From the NCBI GenBank assembly GCA_004154925.1, contig QJNS01000132.1:124001-188000 (forward strand): 64,000 nt of DNA, in the 5' to 3' direction. Origin of the DNA: Monosporascus cannonballus. Lineage: Eukaryota; Ascomycota; Sordariomycetes; Xylariales. Numbering within the stretch: the stretch's first letter is position 1; every line of letters starts with the position of its first letter. The position numbers were made by a program, and so were the translations under genes. The notes under the pieces are model-generated. The model was given only the letters and a program-made list of their open reading frames with translations, was not told the DNA's origin and did no database searches. This document shows positions 13,401 to 28,061 of the stretch, one piece after another.

Positions 13401-15871
13401 CGTTATTTAATTGCTTTAATTTCGCTTTAATAATAATAATACGTCGTATTTTTTTCTAATACCCGTTCTTTTTTTTATATTTTGTTCCTTTAGGTGGTAA
13501 AATATCTGTCGTATTCTTATGCCTGTATTTGTTGCCATTTTCGATCGAATATTAAAATCTTAATTCTCTTTTTTTTAATTTACTAATAAAATATAAGGCG
13601 AACCTTATTTAGCCAATCCCTTTATTAATTAAAATTCCGTATTAACGTATTTATAATAATCCTAAAATTATATCGTAATTTCCGAATAAAACGATATCGA
13701 AATTAATTATTTAATATCGTCCTTGGATAAAAATTTCGAAATAATTAATTTTGCGTAAGATTTTTCCGTTATCGTAAACGAATTCCTAAATTTCGGTATT
13801 CGTCGCTATATAAGGTTTTAACTTATATTTTTATAACAATTTAAGCTTATTAATTATATTCGGTACAATATAATTTCCGCCCAGAATTTCGTAATTTATT
13901 ATTACGGTATATCAATATGTTCTAATTCGTATTTCCAAAATAATAAGGTCGTTAACGTTTCTTATCGTCGCGTTTAAAGCCTTATTTAGGCATTTCTTTT
14001 AATTTCTTTAAGTTTCGTCATTTTGCAACTTTTTTATAAATAATCTTTTTTTAATTCCTATTTCAATTTATTAAGTTTTACTTATATTTTTTGGTTTAAA
14101 GCATTAAGTTATTATATTTGTCGTTATTATCGACATATTATTCTTTTAAGCCGTATTAATTCTTTTTTATTTTATTATAATTCTTTTCCTTATCGAATAA
14201 ATTATTTTTTTATATTTACGGCTATATCTCATTATACATTATCTTAACTGTTATTCCAAAGATTTCTTATAATTAACGTATTTTTTCCTTAATAACTTTT
14301 TTTTGAAAATCCGCAATAAATATTAATTAAAAATAAACATCCCTAATAATTTTTAATAATGCTTTTTAATTATACCCTGGATTAATTCTTTTTCCGTTTG
14401 GTAATTACATTATCCATAATAGTAAAAAGGGTTTTTCTGCAAATATTATTTTCCTTTAAACTAATTCTTTATTTCGGCAAACTGCTGGATATTTCCTGGG
14501 GCTATGGTTCGAAAATATCGATACCATTACGTATCGTTTTTATTATTTCCGGTACAATTTGGAAAATTGAATCCCTTATAATACATACGGATAATTCGTT
14601 CGTAAATATGCTACTTCCATTTTTCATAATCGGGATATTTTCGTCGTCGACAATATATAGCGTACATTTTGCCGTATTAATTAGGGATTCCGGGATAAAC
14701 TTTTTTTATGCAATTCTGATATTTGCGTAATTATTTTTATAATATTTCTTATTATATTTACAATACTTATTAAATCAGCTTTTTAGCTTTTTTTATTTTT
14801 CGTCAAATTTCTTATTATAATAATCCTTATTAGACCTTTTATTATAAACCTAATAAATATTTGGCCTGGATTATATTAATAATTTTGTTATTATTTTTTT
14901 AATTATTCCTAAATTATTTTTTTAATATAGGGGTCCAGTTATTTTGCCGTAGCTTTTTAGATTTCTTATATTTATAAGTTTTATGCCTTATTTTGCCGGA
15001 ATTAAAACATTTAATCTGGCTTTAATTTTATTTATAAGTAATACCGAATTTCATAAGTTTTGGCGTTATTCTATAAGAAGCAAAAAATACGTTTTGTTTT
15101 TTCCCTTAATTAAACTTATTATATCCCAAACATAAAGCATATTATCCTTTTTTTCTATCGTTTTTTAAATTATTTATTATTAATTTTGATTATCTTTATA
15201 ATATACCGGTTTAAAATAATTAATCGTATAATTTAAATAATCTTATTTTTCATATTATCCTTTAATCCTTTATAAAATATATCGATAAAAACGTCGACTT
15301 CATTATTTCTTTATCCGGCCTTAGCCGCAAAACTTTTAAAAGTTATAACGTACTTAAATACAAATCCTTTTTATCGGAATTATAGGAATTATAAAGCCGT
15401 TAATCGTTTTTTATCCAAATTGCCGAAATTATTACATACTTTATTTTCGAAATTAATATAAAATAAAAAAATCTTATTAATAAAATCCTTCTTATTTAAT
15501 TTTTTTATTTCCAGGAAGTTTTTCATAATAAGTTTAAATTAATTAGCCGTATTTCCTGTTAAACATACTTTTATTATTAGGACTATATCCGCTAAATTAT
15601 TAAAATCCAGAAAACGAAAATAAATTTATAATTAAATTAGGAAAATATAAGGGTTATTTTTCCTATCGTAAGGTTTTGGTTTCTTAGGTTTTATGCGGAC
15701 GAAAAAAAATAAAATAAATAACATAGCCCTAAATTATTAAATTTATTTTCCCAATTTTTAAATTCGAGCCTAAAATTACTAAATAAAGGTTTCCTAAATG
15801 CTAGTCGACATTTTAACAGTATTAAATATTGCGTAAAATTTAACGGTATTACTAAATAAAAACTTGTAATA

Positions 15872-16247
15872 TATAACGAACTATATAATTTAACTAATTA
15901 ATAACCCTTAAGTTAACGGGTTTATATTAATAGAAATATCGTAAAAATGTAAATAATAAATATAATAACGTATTACGTTTCGTAATACCAAAGATATCTT
16001 GGGTAATAATATATTATTACAAACTAAAGCTATTTAAATTATGGAATTAATAAATATATATATCCTTTTCTTTTTTAGCTTAATTATTCGTAATTATACC
16101 GTTAATGGTAATCACGATTATTTGGGATCACCTTTGATCACTAATAATCACTGGCTTGGCAGTGATCACCGTCACGTGACCCGGGAGGTGGCCCGTATGC
16201 TCCCTACCTGACCGTTTCTTAAGACCGGAGCCTGTCGGGTCGTAACA
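15872..16247 (-). repeat. 5' LTR of gypsy copy 3
   Basis: A 376-bp partner of 9483-9859. Its right part (16120-16247) keeps C and G at many places where the left LTR has T and A, including CACGTGACCCGGG, while its left part is more decayed. Confidence 0.92.
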
Positions 16248-16252
16248 CTTAG

Positions 16253-16776
16253 CTAACCTCGTATGAAAAATCTCCTACGAGATTTTATATCTTACGAATT
16301 CTAAATTCTTAGGATTTTTTTCTTTATAAACAAATCCCATAAAAGAATGTTTTTATCGTATATTAAGATATATTAAACGCCGTAAGATAAATTAGTTGGT
16401 ATGTTTGTACCGATATAAACCCGAACCACTGAAGAGGAAATTAAACAGGTGGAAACCGGCAACGGGCCTGGTTCGTATTGTATGGTTTCCGGACGATGTG
16501 CAGAACTGGACATGGTGTGGGATATAAGTGGGGGGTATAGTAGCACATGGTGGCGTATTCCAAAATTGGATGTTTGGTGTTCAAAACTGGCCGTTTATAT
16601 CGCTATATTTTTTTAATAATTCCCGAATTAACAGATTTATAATGCTTTTCGAGTCCCAGAACAAATATGTTATTTATTTTCATTTTACTAACTTGGATTG
16701 TAGGAGTCTTAAGTTTGGATGTAACCCCTAGAAAGGGCGTCAGTTTCGGGCTCTAAAGTTGGAACGGTCGCGGCCG
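16253..16776. other. host sequence between two transposons, no gene assigned
   Basis: This starts with the end of the minisatellite block and becomes GC-balanced after about 16400. The longest frame (16528-16731) has no recognisable domain. The last 6 bp, CGGCCG (16771-16776), are the left target duplication of the next transposon. The sequence continues logically at 27461. Confidence 0.45.
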
Positions 16777-16911
16777 GTTATCTCAGCTAGCTCAGGCCTC
16801 CCTGGCTCGTTTTCCCAATTTCTTCAAAGTCACTCAAGAACCGCTCCATAACGCTAAATATTAACTAATCAAATCCCAAATCCCCGTAACGAGCTAACGA
16901 GGCCTAAGCTG
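16777..16911. repeat. left end of family X copy 1
   Basis: Conserved 135-bp end, shared with 32953-33083. Besides the outer inverted end it holds an internal inverted pair, CAGCTAGCTCAGGCCT near 16784 and AGGCCTAAGCTG ending at 16911, so the end can fold on itself. Confidence 0.75.
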
Positions 16912-19900
16912 TCATTACGTAAGAACGGTTTCGTTTAATATATTTGCTTTTTTAAAAAAATAAAAATCCGTAATAACTTAATAATAATATATTTCTGTAA
17001 ATATATATATATACGATTACCTTAATTATGACTTATTATTAATATTACGATAATCCTAATTAAGACCTATTTATTATTTCTAAACTTTAATGCATATTAT
17101 AATTATAATTTGAACCCATTACGTTATTATCCTTTTTTTCAAAATACGATAAATTCGAATTTTTTCAGTTTTACCGGGTTATGTTTTTAGAATAAAACAT
17201 ACGTACGCGTATTTTGAATTTCTGACATGAATATAAAAAAATTAATATAACGTTTAAAAATTTTATTCGTAATTAGGTTTTATGTAACGATTTAAGCCGA
17301 ATTATTAATTTAACCGTTCTGATTAACTGATTAATTAATATATTAAAAAAAATGTAAATAATTATTAATATGTAAAAGTTAAGAGAAGTTTTCAGTTTTT
17401 ATTAAGTAAGACCCCGTTATATATAAATATTATAATATATTATACGGAAAGTTTGTAACTTTTGTAAAAAGGCCTAAATTTCGCCGCTTGCTAAAAAAAT
17501 TATTATTCGAAATTAACGTAATTTATATTATTTTGGATAAAGGTTAATATTTTGTAAAAACGTTTATTTTTAATTAATTTAAATTTTTAAGTTAAATAAT
17601 TATATATTTAAGGAAAAAATAATAATCGTATAATACGAAATAAAGGATAAAGCGGTTTTATAATAATAATAATCCGGATATTTTTATATATATTTTTTTT
17701 ATAATTTTAATTATTATAATTAAAAAAATTTCCAAAATTAACGGCAATTATTTACCTTATTTACTAAGCAGGTTTTTATTATTCTCGGATTTATTACGGG
17801 ATAATATCGATATGTTAAAAAAGTTAAATATTTATGAAAATTATTATACGTTAAATAAAAATATAATTCGGTTAATAAAAAAAATTAAAGTAATTATATT
17901 AATTTTTTCATAATAATATAATTTTAATTCAAATACATTGCGTTTTATAACTAAGTACAATAAAACGATATCATATTTTGGTATAATAACTTTAATATTT
18001 AAAATTATGTTCGTAATATAACATTTTAATACGGTACCGTTATGCGAAATATTATTATTATTTTTACCCGTTATTATAACCATATTTTTTTAAAAACAAT
18101 TAAAATAATTTATATTCTGGCTTAATTAATATTATAAAACAAAATAATTTTATAAAACGTTATAATAATATTTAATACCGCTTAAGTTTTTTGTTAAGTC
18201 GTAATTAATATTATCTAGATTTTATTCCCAACTTTTATTAATATATTTTATAAATGTAATAAGTAAAAGTTTTCCGGTTTTCCTAAGTTAAAACGTATAT
18301 CGTATAATAAACGCCGTTTAATTTCGTTAAATGCAATTAATAAAAACGAAAGTATTATCGACAGTACTTATAATATTTATCGAAAGTTTTTTTAAAAAAT
18401 ATGTAAATTTAAAAAAAATTTATTAGTTTTCGGAACGTTTTTATTTTATTTATAAAAACCAGAAAATAATTAGTTATATTTGGAAAATATAGGTTAATTT
18501 AGCCGAAATAATTAATTTGTACGATAAAAAATGGGAATTTCTTTTTATTTTTGTTTTATTTTATATGTAAATAAATCTTTTACTTATAATTATATATATT
18601 TATTAGCCCGATAATATAACCGGAATACATAAAATATAAATAGCTTTAAAAACGGATTATTAATTTTTAAATAAAATAACATAATTATATTAAAAATTGT
18701 CCAAATTTTATTTTTTCGAACTTTTTATTTTTTATATGCATAATATTTACATATTTACGTTATTTTTGCAGAAATTCCGTATTCGATATAAACTATTTCT
18801 AATAGAAATATTTAATATATATGGAATTTACCGAATTTATGGAATATATATATTTCCGGTTAACCGTTGCCGAATTTGAATTTATTACGTATAATATAAT
18901 TTTTAAATATTTTAGTTATGTCGGATAAATAAAGGAAACATTACGGGATTTTAATTAAAACATATTAATAAATAAGGATTTTTAACGAAGAGTTTTTATT
19001 ATTATTTATTAATAATACGTTATTTAGTAATATAAATAATTTAACGGATAACCCGTAAATATTTTATTTTTTATTTCGGAAATATAATTTAATTATATTA
19101 TTTATTAGGCGATACGGTTTTAATTATAACATATTAAATAGGATTTTCTTATTAAATAATTATAAGGCTGGAAATATTTTTAATACGGCCGATATTTTAT
19201 AGGGTAATAACGTTTTTAACTTTATTAAAAATAATAATTAATTATCGATCGATACCGTTTTTATCGATCAGAAATTACAAAATTATTTTTTTTAAAAAAA
19301 AATCTAAGTTTATTTATGTTTTTCGTATATTATATAATATGGCGACGTTAATTATGTTAAGCGGTTAATACCAATATTATTATTTTTTATAGGGCCGGTT
19401 AATTTAATTACGAAAAAAAAGATTTTATTTCGATTAGATATTACGTTTTACAATATTAGATTAAGTTCTTATTAATTCGATTTTAATATTAAATTTAATT
19501 TTGAAAGAATTTAAGGAAAACAATGGAAAGTATTTAATTAAAAGAGGGAATATTATAATTTATAACTTGTTAGCAAATTCCGCCAGTTAAAAAATAATAT
19601 ATATAATATTAATATTATTTTTTTCCGAAATTCGTTTTTAGTTAAATACCGTATATCCTTATAATGCAAATTTTATGCCCGTTATACTTTTTCGCGAAAT
19701 AAATGTTACGTTATTCGAGATTTTCGTAACGAAATCCTTAAACGCGTTTATTTTTTGTTTCGGAATTTCTGGCTTATTAAAGGATATTTATTTCGGATTA
19801 AAAAAAGTGGTTAAAAATCCGGAAATATTTTAATTACGGGCCGTAAAGTTATAAAAATTAAGTTTGTTAATTTTAATAATGCCGTATTTGTTATTAACGA

Positions 19901-22900
19901 CGTAAATAAGCTTAATTAGTTAAATACAGCAAAAAACGAAAATTAATTTGTAAATAATTTTAACGTAATTACCGAAAAAGCTTTTAATATTAAATTTATT
20001 AAGGATAATTTGGTTTAGGACGACCGTAATATCCCGTATGCGGAAAAAAGTTATGATTTTATGGTATAAATTGTCGATAACTTAATTAATAGTTTTAATT
20101 AAGGTAGTCCGTTATCGTTATTATTGTCGTTAGATAAGTAAAATAAAGATTTATCGAACGAAAACGAACCGTTAATATAATTCTTTATTTTCCTGTTATT
20201 TTGTAATATATTTTTATATAAGCGATATAATATTATTATTATAATTTTAATATTAATATAATTTTATTACCTATATAATCTTAATTACTTCATTGCGGAA
20301 TTATTTAATATAATATTATAATTATTTAATCGTTATATTAATATAATTTGCTTATTTCCGGTAATAAAACCGTAAATAAAAAATTAATATTTTATAATAT
20401 AATACGCGGTATAATTATTAACGAAATTACTATAAATAATTAAATTTATAATTTATACAATTTTAATTAATTATATTCCTTTCGAATATTTTATTTTTTA
20501 TAAAGTTTTGTAAAAAATATTATATTATTTGTAATTAAATATAATATATAATTTCACATTAATTTATATATCCTATTTATAATTAATTTATTAATTAGTA
20601 TTTTTAAATATTGTTTTAAAAAAAATTGTATTTTGTCTTTTTTTGCATATTATTATACTTTATATATTAATAATTCTTTTTACGTTTTCGGGTCTCGAAA
20701 ATTTATTTATTTTAGACATAATATTTATGTTTAAATTTTTTTGGAAATTTTTATTCGGATTATATAATAATGCCGAATATTTAGGAATTACGTATAAATA
20801 TTTTTTGCCACGTTTTTATACGTAATTTGCATATTTATTATCTGTATAATTCCGTAAATTATAATATCCATAAAATAATTATATAATATGTATTTTCTGG
20901 TTAAACGGTCTGGTTTATAAAGTTATAACCTTTTTTTCGTATTATTTATATAATATCTAATTTACATAACTTTTTTGTTCAAATACGAAAGCCGTAATTA
21001 ATTAAGGATCCGTAATTAATTTAACAATTTAATAACTTATAAGATTAATATAATCCGTTATAACGTAAATTTTATTTTGCTAATTATTATTACAAAGGAT
21101 ATCCCGAATTATATTATTAACATTTAATATTTATATAAATGCCGTATTATTCCGTAATAAAAAATCTTATTCGTAATATATATTTTTCGTAATATTACCG
21201 AATTTATAAATTTTTAATAATCGTAAGATTTTTTTAATTAATATATATTTATGTTAATATCAAAATATAAATATTTATTTTTTTTAATTTTCCGTTACAT
21301 TCATGTAACTTTATAATATATACCTGGTATTTGGAATCGGTTACGTATAATATATATTTTCTGTAAGGAATATTTTATATTATAGGATAATCGAATATTA
21401 TTTAATTAATACAAAAATGCCTTAATCAGCATTACGTTATCGGTTTCGCCTTATCGCAGGTTATTCTAATACCAGTTCCGGCTATTTTTTGGTTAAAGAT
21501 CTTCTTATCTATCCTTAAGGTTATTTTTCGGAAATAAGTTATTTCTTGGGGATATTATTAGCGAATCTAATTCCTTTAGCCGGGCGAACAAAGTTTTTTG
21601 GGTTTATTCAGAATATATTATCGGGCGTTATAACGGAAATTACCTTTATTATATCGGCAACGAATTTATTTACCTTTTATAATATGGTAAAATATGTAAA
21701 AAATATATATTATAATATGGATTTCGGATATTAAATTAAAAAAACATTAATTAATAATTATTATATTATAAATAACGTAATTTTATATATTAGGATATAA
21801 TAAGTATTTAGAATTATAAAGAATTATAATTAAATTTATTTATAATATTAATTATATAAATAATAATTTTATAAATTATATTAAGAAATTTATAATATGA
21901 TATAAATTTCATATAATTTGCATATAATTATTAAGTTCTTTTTTTATATATTATTATTTTGTTATATAAAGAAATAACGTTAATCTTTTTATTTATATTT
22001 AATAATTTATATAAATTTAATAATTTATATGTATATAAGTATATAATTTTAAAGTTTTTATATATTTTGAACGTAATTATATATATTATTTTGGAATATT
22101 TTTATAATTTATTAATTATCCGTAAAGTTTATTCGTATATTATAAATCTTTACATATTATTTATTAATATTAATAATATATTTAATTATTATTTAATATA
22201 TAAATTTTATATTATTTATTATATTTTATATTTTTTATTTATATTTTTGGCTTTATTTAAGCCGAATTTATATTGGCAAACTAATAATATTATTAAAGTG
22301 TTTAATTATAATATTTTATTTATATATATTTAATATTATATAATTATTTCAATAATATTATAAATATTTAATAAAATAAAATATAATAATTATATTCGGA
22401 AAGTATATAGCGATTTAACAAAAGATTAAAACATATATAAAGATTATAACGGCGTTAAATTAATTTTCGATACGAATTATATCAATTGTAACGTTATTTT
22501 CCGTACCTTATTTCTTATTATATATATTATTTTTCCAAATTTTACCCTAATTTTTAAAATAAGTTTTTTTTAAATTAAATAATTATTTAACAAAACTTTA
22601 GTATTATAAGGTTTTAATAAGGTGGATTTTATTAATATATGCTAAAAAACGTATGTTATTTACTATTTTATATATATTAATATATAATTTATTTATAATA
22701 ATTTCGAAATAATATTTAAATAGATATTTCGAGATTTTGATTATATATATAAAATTTATTAAAGGTTAATAAATTATGTATTTATATATTTTAACAATTT
22801 TTAAACCTTATTTTTATTAAATCCCGAAATAATTATTAAATAATATGTTTTTGGAACCGTAAAGTAAACGTTTTTCATATTACAGATTTAACCGGCGCAT

Positions 22901-25900
22901 ATTCTTTAAAAAACCGTATAAGTCAAGCCGTTAACCGTTTTTGAGAATTTATAATCTATAACGATTTACATAATATAAATAATATTAAGGATATAATAAT
23001 TTTGTGGTTTTAATTATGAGAAATATAGAACCGTAATGTATCTTATGGTATATATTATGTAAACGTTATATTTATAATGCTGAACCAAAGAAAAATCCGT
23101 AATTATATATAATTAATTACCGAATAAATAACCTTATATAAAAATTAGATTTTTAAATACCGCAGCATATTTAATATTAATATTAAAGATTTCGGCGGTT
23201 ACCCGGAATATCCAATTATTATTATATTTATGTAGGATTTTGATATAAAGGAATTCCTAAAACCAACCAGGAAAAAAAATAAAGAAATTCTTAAAATTAA
23301 CCGGGGACTTAGTTACGCCGATAAAGGGAAAATACGGCGAAAAGAAAAAAGTTAAATCCGGCCGTTAATCTTTATTAAGGGAACCAAAAAGCCTTAATTC
23401 GAAAAAAAAATAATTACTAAAATCTTTAACAAAATAATAATAAGATATATAGGCGGTTTTGAAAAATATTAATTAGGATCGTACGCGAATAAATATTAAT
23501 TTTAATTATAGGAAAATAAGGTTATAAAGCATAATTAATAAACATTTATTATAAATCCGAGATTTTAAATATTTCGAATTAATATTTAAAAAAAGCGGAC
23601 GCCAAAATAACTATATTAATAGCGAAAAAATGGCTTTTTTGATATTGGCGAAAAATTATTCATATTATTTATTTACTTACATAATCGATTTTTTACTTTA
23701 ATTATTTAACTCGAACCAAAATATCCTAGAGGTTAAAAAAATAAAAATATTTTAAAAGTTAATATAATAAATTCGAAAAAAAAACCGGAAAATAAAATTT
23801 AAAAACTTTTAATTCGGCGTCGTAAATTAAAGGCTATCAATTAAAGCGATAATTTATTTATAATTATAATAAATTATAAATCGAATTACTTAATATAAAC
23901 TTCCGTTAATTTTCTTAATTAAAAAATTTTATTATGTATTTATTATAATATATAATTAATCTGGATTAAAACGAATTAATATTTCGCATCAGGTTTAACG
24001 AATTAAAAATTAATAAAAATAATAAATTTAATAAATAAATAATATATTAATAATTTCAATTAATATTATATAAATATTTATAATTATTACGTTTTACAAC
24101 CGTAATACCGTATCGAAATCGAATACGTAATTTATTATTAACTTTAATTAAAATTAATAAAATTTTATTTTTTACTTTTTAACTTAATATTACGATCATC
24201 CTTTAATTTATTATTAGTATTATTATCCAATAAATATGGTTTATTTTTAATATGTAATTTTTTAATTTCGATAAAGATTATTATTTTGATTTTTTTCCGA
24301 TATATTATTTATTATATCAGGTTACGAATTATTACGTTTTAATAATACCGGCGATTCCGATAACGATATAAAAATAAATAAATTATATAAATATAAGTAC
24401 GGTAATAAATATAAAATTAAAAAGTTAAAAATATTTAAAAATAATAAATTTTACGTTAATGTTATAAATAAAAAGGACAAAATAAATTTTTAATTAAGAT
24501 TACTTAATACGTTTTAAATTATGCGTATAAATATAAGTATTATTTTAATCGATATTATAATTTTAAATTACGAAAACATATAAATTATATACCGGTTTAA
24601 TATTTAAATTATTAGGATTATTATTAAACCGTTAATTATTAAGTTAAGCCAAACGACCGTATATAATATATTTTAATTAAGACGAAATATAATTTAAAAT
24701 AGCCTTATAATTTTTTCCAACATTTATTAAATTTATAATACAATAATAATCCGTAACTTATATAAATCGGTTTACGATATAAAAATATAACGCCGTTATT
24801 TCCGATTAAATAAATTTCGTTATTTGCGAAAAATTATTTATATTTTTTGTAAAAACGAAAATACATTTTTTTGTATATTATATATAATACAAAAAATAAG
24901 CGGCTTTTCAAAATATCTTAATATTGTTATTTATCGAAACCGGAAACCGCTTTAATTAATTTGATTATATTTTGAATTAAATATAAATTTTTAATTTTGT
25001 TTAATTTATTCGAGAACTTATTAAATAAGGACCGTTTAAATTTAATAAAAATAACCGTATAAAAATGTATTCGTTAATTATTTATATTAACATTTTATTA
25101 TTTCTTAAATAATTACTTTTATCGAACCGGTTTTTAATTATTTTTACGTAAATGTTTTCGAATTTAAAAATTCGGATATATAAAGGAAATTAAACATATA
25201 TATATTATAATAAGGTTTAGCCGAAATTAAATTATTACCGTCCTTTTTTAACATAATAATTTCGTTTTTTTAAATATATTAAAATCGTTTTACGAATATA
25301 TTTGCCGTTAAATAACGCATATTATTAAAACCTTATTTTTATCCGATATCGCAAATTAAAATTATTTTATTTCGAAAATTTAAAAATAATATTTTAATTA
25401 GTTAAAAATTAAAATTAAAATTTAATAATTATTTTATTTTAATCTGGATTATTTGCGATAAATTACGTATTATTTTCCTTATTATCCAAGTTTATTATGT
25501 CACTTTTTATTACGGCCTTTATATTTTTATAAGTACTACGGTTTTTAACTTATTAAGCTTAAGTTTTTTTCGTTATTTTATTTTTTTTAAAATAAATAAT
25601 TTGGTTTTACATTTATTAAACGTTTAATAAAATATAAATTAATATAATTTATTTATAATTATAAATTATTCGATTAAATCGTTATAATATATTTTCAATC
25701 GAAAAACTTTATAATATATTTTATTATATTATTTAATTAATATCTAAAATATTTATATTTAATTTAAATACAATAATAAATACGATAATATAAATAAAAT
25801 TATTCGATGATTTTAAATTATTATATATATAAATTTAATTCCTATAAAGTATTTCGGAATTATAAAATATAATAATTTTTTTATAATTTTTAACAAATAC

Positions 25901-27224
25901 CCCCGGTTTATTATGGTTTTAATTAGATAATTGCACATATTTATAATTTTTGCTTTATTATTAATATAAATAATAATTTTAATATTAAAATATGAATTAT
26001 TAAGCTATATTAAAAAGATATTATTTAATAACCTAAATATATTAATTATTAAAAGTTTTGAATATTTTTAATTCGAATATTTACTTTTAAATATAAAGAA
26101 AATAATAATATTAATTTCGGAATAATTAATATTAAAATATCTGATTTCCGCTTTATAATTATATTTAATTAAGTTGCCGATTTAACGAAAACCGTTATAT
26201 TTCGTAATTTCTTTTTATAATATTATTAATAATTATTATATACGTAAATTAATATATATAAATAAGGAAAATAAAACGTAAATTATAAGTATTAATATAT
26301 TTAGGCCTAAATTTTTTTATTTCGATAATAAATATATTTTGTCGATAATAATTAAATTATGTTATCGTTCGAAAATTAAATTTAATATAATAATTTGGAA
26401 ATAATCGTTTAATTTATATTTAAAATTAAGAATAATATGGTTATACCGTTCGATAATTATGCGGTTAAATATTTTTAAATTAATTTTTTTCGTATTTATA
26501 AATATTAAAATAAAAATAAAATATAGAATTATTAATATAAAAATTCGTTATTTTTTTATTAATTTAATTAATAATACAATTTAAATAATTAAGGATTTTC
26601 CGAAATTTATTTTAATAACGAAAAAAATATTAAGTTTTTTAAAAACCAAATTATATATTATATTAATTTATTTTTTCCATAAAATATGGCCTTATTTATT
26701 AAGTATAACGCCTAATATAAAGCAAATAAATTAACGGCATAAAGGTTTTATAAAGTTATTAACTATATATATAATATTAACATATAAATTAATTATATTT
26801 ATATCGGCAAAAAACCGGTAAAAAATATTAAATAAAAATAAATATTTTATGTTAAAAAATTAAATATTTAAAAATATAAAATATATATTTTAAATTTTTA
26901 AGTATATTATTTATATTTGGTTAATTAGGAAAAAAAATATATTTTGGGGTTTATTACGGATGATTTTAAACTTTATATATTATTATTTTAATTTATAAAA
27001 TTATATTTTTATCTTATTTACTTAAAAAAGATAAAGAATTATCGCATATATTAATTAAAATTATAAGTTAATTTTTTTATTATCACAATTTTTATTTTAT
27101 ATTAATTAAAATTATTATTATATTAAAAAATAAAAATTTTAATTTTATATTAAATTATATAAATTAATATATGAAAAATTTCTTAATTAATATATATTAT
27201 TAAAATTAATAATAATAATTTTTG

Positions 27225-27454
27225 CAAATTTATATAAGAACGTATTAAACGGAACGAAAAATTTATAATTTGTTATTAGGCCTTATTTTGGAGATTTTGT
27301 TATTTTTGTAAGTATTATTCTTAAAGGAGTTTAGCTGATATATTGGACCCCTGACAGATATTTCTTGATCAAAAGCTATAGCTGTGGCTACGACTGCTGC
27401 GCCGCAGGCGCAGCCACAACCTCCAAAATGGGGTCCTGATCACGATGAGGCAAG
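27225..27454. repeat. right end of family X copy 1
   Basis: Shared with 34125-34316 (common landmarks: TTATTAGGCCTTATTTTGGAG-like, GCTGCGCCGCAGGCGCAGCC, GGGTCCTGAT, GATGAGG). It contains the near-perfect palindrome GGCTACGACTG..GCGCCGCAGGCGC. Its last 120 bp have escaped most mutation. Confidence 0.75.
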
Positions 27455-27460
27455 CGGCCG

Positions 27461-28061
27461 TTGGCTCTATAGAGTTTGATGACCGCCTTTCGTATGGCAT
27501 CAGATGACATTTGCACGGGCCACTTAAAAACAAGCCACCCGCTCGCGCCTACACAATCTACTAAGCCATTAGATAAGCCACTACATAAGCCACTACATGA
27601 GCCACTCTGCGTCAGGTCAGCCACGCCAGCCACAGTCGACTGCGGATGTTGTACGCTAAGGCGCTAGCCTAGATTGCGGTGGCGAGCGCTCGGATTCTTG
27701 TGAGCTGATAACAGTGGAGCGACGCGTGCAGCTCGGGACGTGACGCGCTGTCTCTAGAATGCGGTGACCGTGAGTATGGCGTCCCGCTTGGAACCTGCAA
27801 GGTACCTCGGCAGCCTAGCTTGGCTCTTTACGCCGTGACGTAGCCGTTCACCAGAGCTTATCAGACAGTGTGGGTATGGCCGCTAAAATCTGCTAAGAGC
27901 AACGGACAAGATACCCTAGCACTGGAGGAATCTGATAACTTGACCCCAGACCTATGGCAATGCGCCTAGCCGACGTAGTCATCAAGTCTCACATGCCAGC
28001 CATCCAAGACCCCTGTCGCATGAGGAATCGAGAAGATTAACACGGAGCCGCCCAGCCCTAT
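27461..28061. other. host island with short tandem repeats, no gene assigned
   Basis: GC-balanced DNA with no recognised gene. On the minus strand a frame through 27461-27633 continues into 16770 and below if the transposon and one duplication are removed, so a gene fragment may once have spanned the site. Imperfect 12-bp tandem repeats with core ATAAGCCACTAC lie at about 27560-27606 and would encode (S/C)GL repeats on the minus strand. From 27640 to 28061 I see nothing convincing. Confidence 0.35.

Larger units (their letters stand above)
9483..16247 (-). mobile_element. full-length Ty3/gypsy chromovirus copy 3
   Basis: A complete 6.8-kb minus-strand element with LTRs at both ends and a perfect 5-bp target duplication CTTAG (9478-9482 and 16248-16252). 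The Gag CCHC zinc knuckle is near 14965-15010, the reverse-transcriptase active site near 12765-12800 reads YLNN instead of YLDD, integrase lies around 11250-11950 and the chromodomain at about 10565-10640. TA-rich stop-laden frames show RIP. The sequence organisation matches copies 2 and 4, and the antisense frame at its left end is the best preserved of the four. Confidence 0.93.
16777..27454. mobile_element. TIR DNA transposon, family X copy 1 (10.7 kb)
   Basis: The ends are inverted relative to each other: left GTTATCTCAGCTAGCTCAGG, right (reverse complement) CTTGCCTCATCGTGATCAGG, sharing 13 of 20 positions. A perfect 6-bp target duplication CGGCCG sits at 16771-16776 and 27455-27460. The left about 130 bp and right about 230 bp match copy 2 of this family at 32953-34316. 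The interior is extremely AT-rich and I could not identify a transposase on either strand; the longest open stretch (21959-22333) is hydrophobic low-complexity sequence of the kind TA-rich DNA gives by chance. Superfamily unassigned: 6 bp differs from hAT (8), Mutator (8-11), Tc1 (TA) and piggyBac (TTAA). Confidence 0.78.

Noticed and set aside
16528..16731. 67-codon plus-strand frame in host island
   Set aside because: No domain, no start context, and adjacent to a transposon border; nothing supports a gene.
21959..22333. 124-codon frame in AT-rich DNA
   Set aside because: Composed almost only of Ile, Leu, Tyr, Asn, Phe; expected by chance in TA-rich sequence and without a GC-balanced codon pattern.
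27370..27460. GCTGCGCCGCAGGCGCAGCC as an operator or terminator
   Set aside because: The same palindrome recurs at 34267-34280 in family X copy 2, so it is part of the transposon end.
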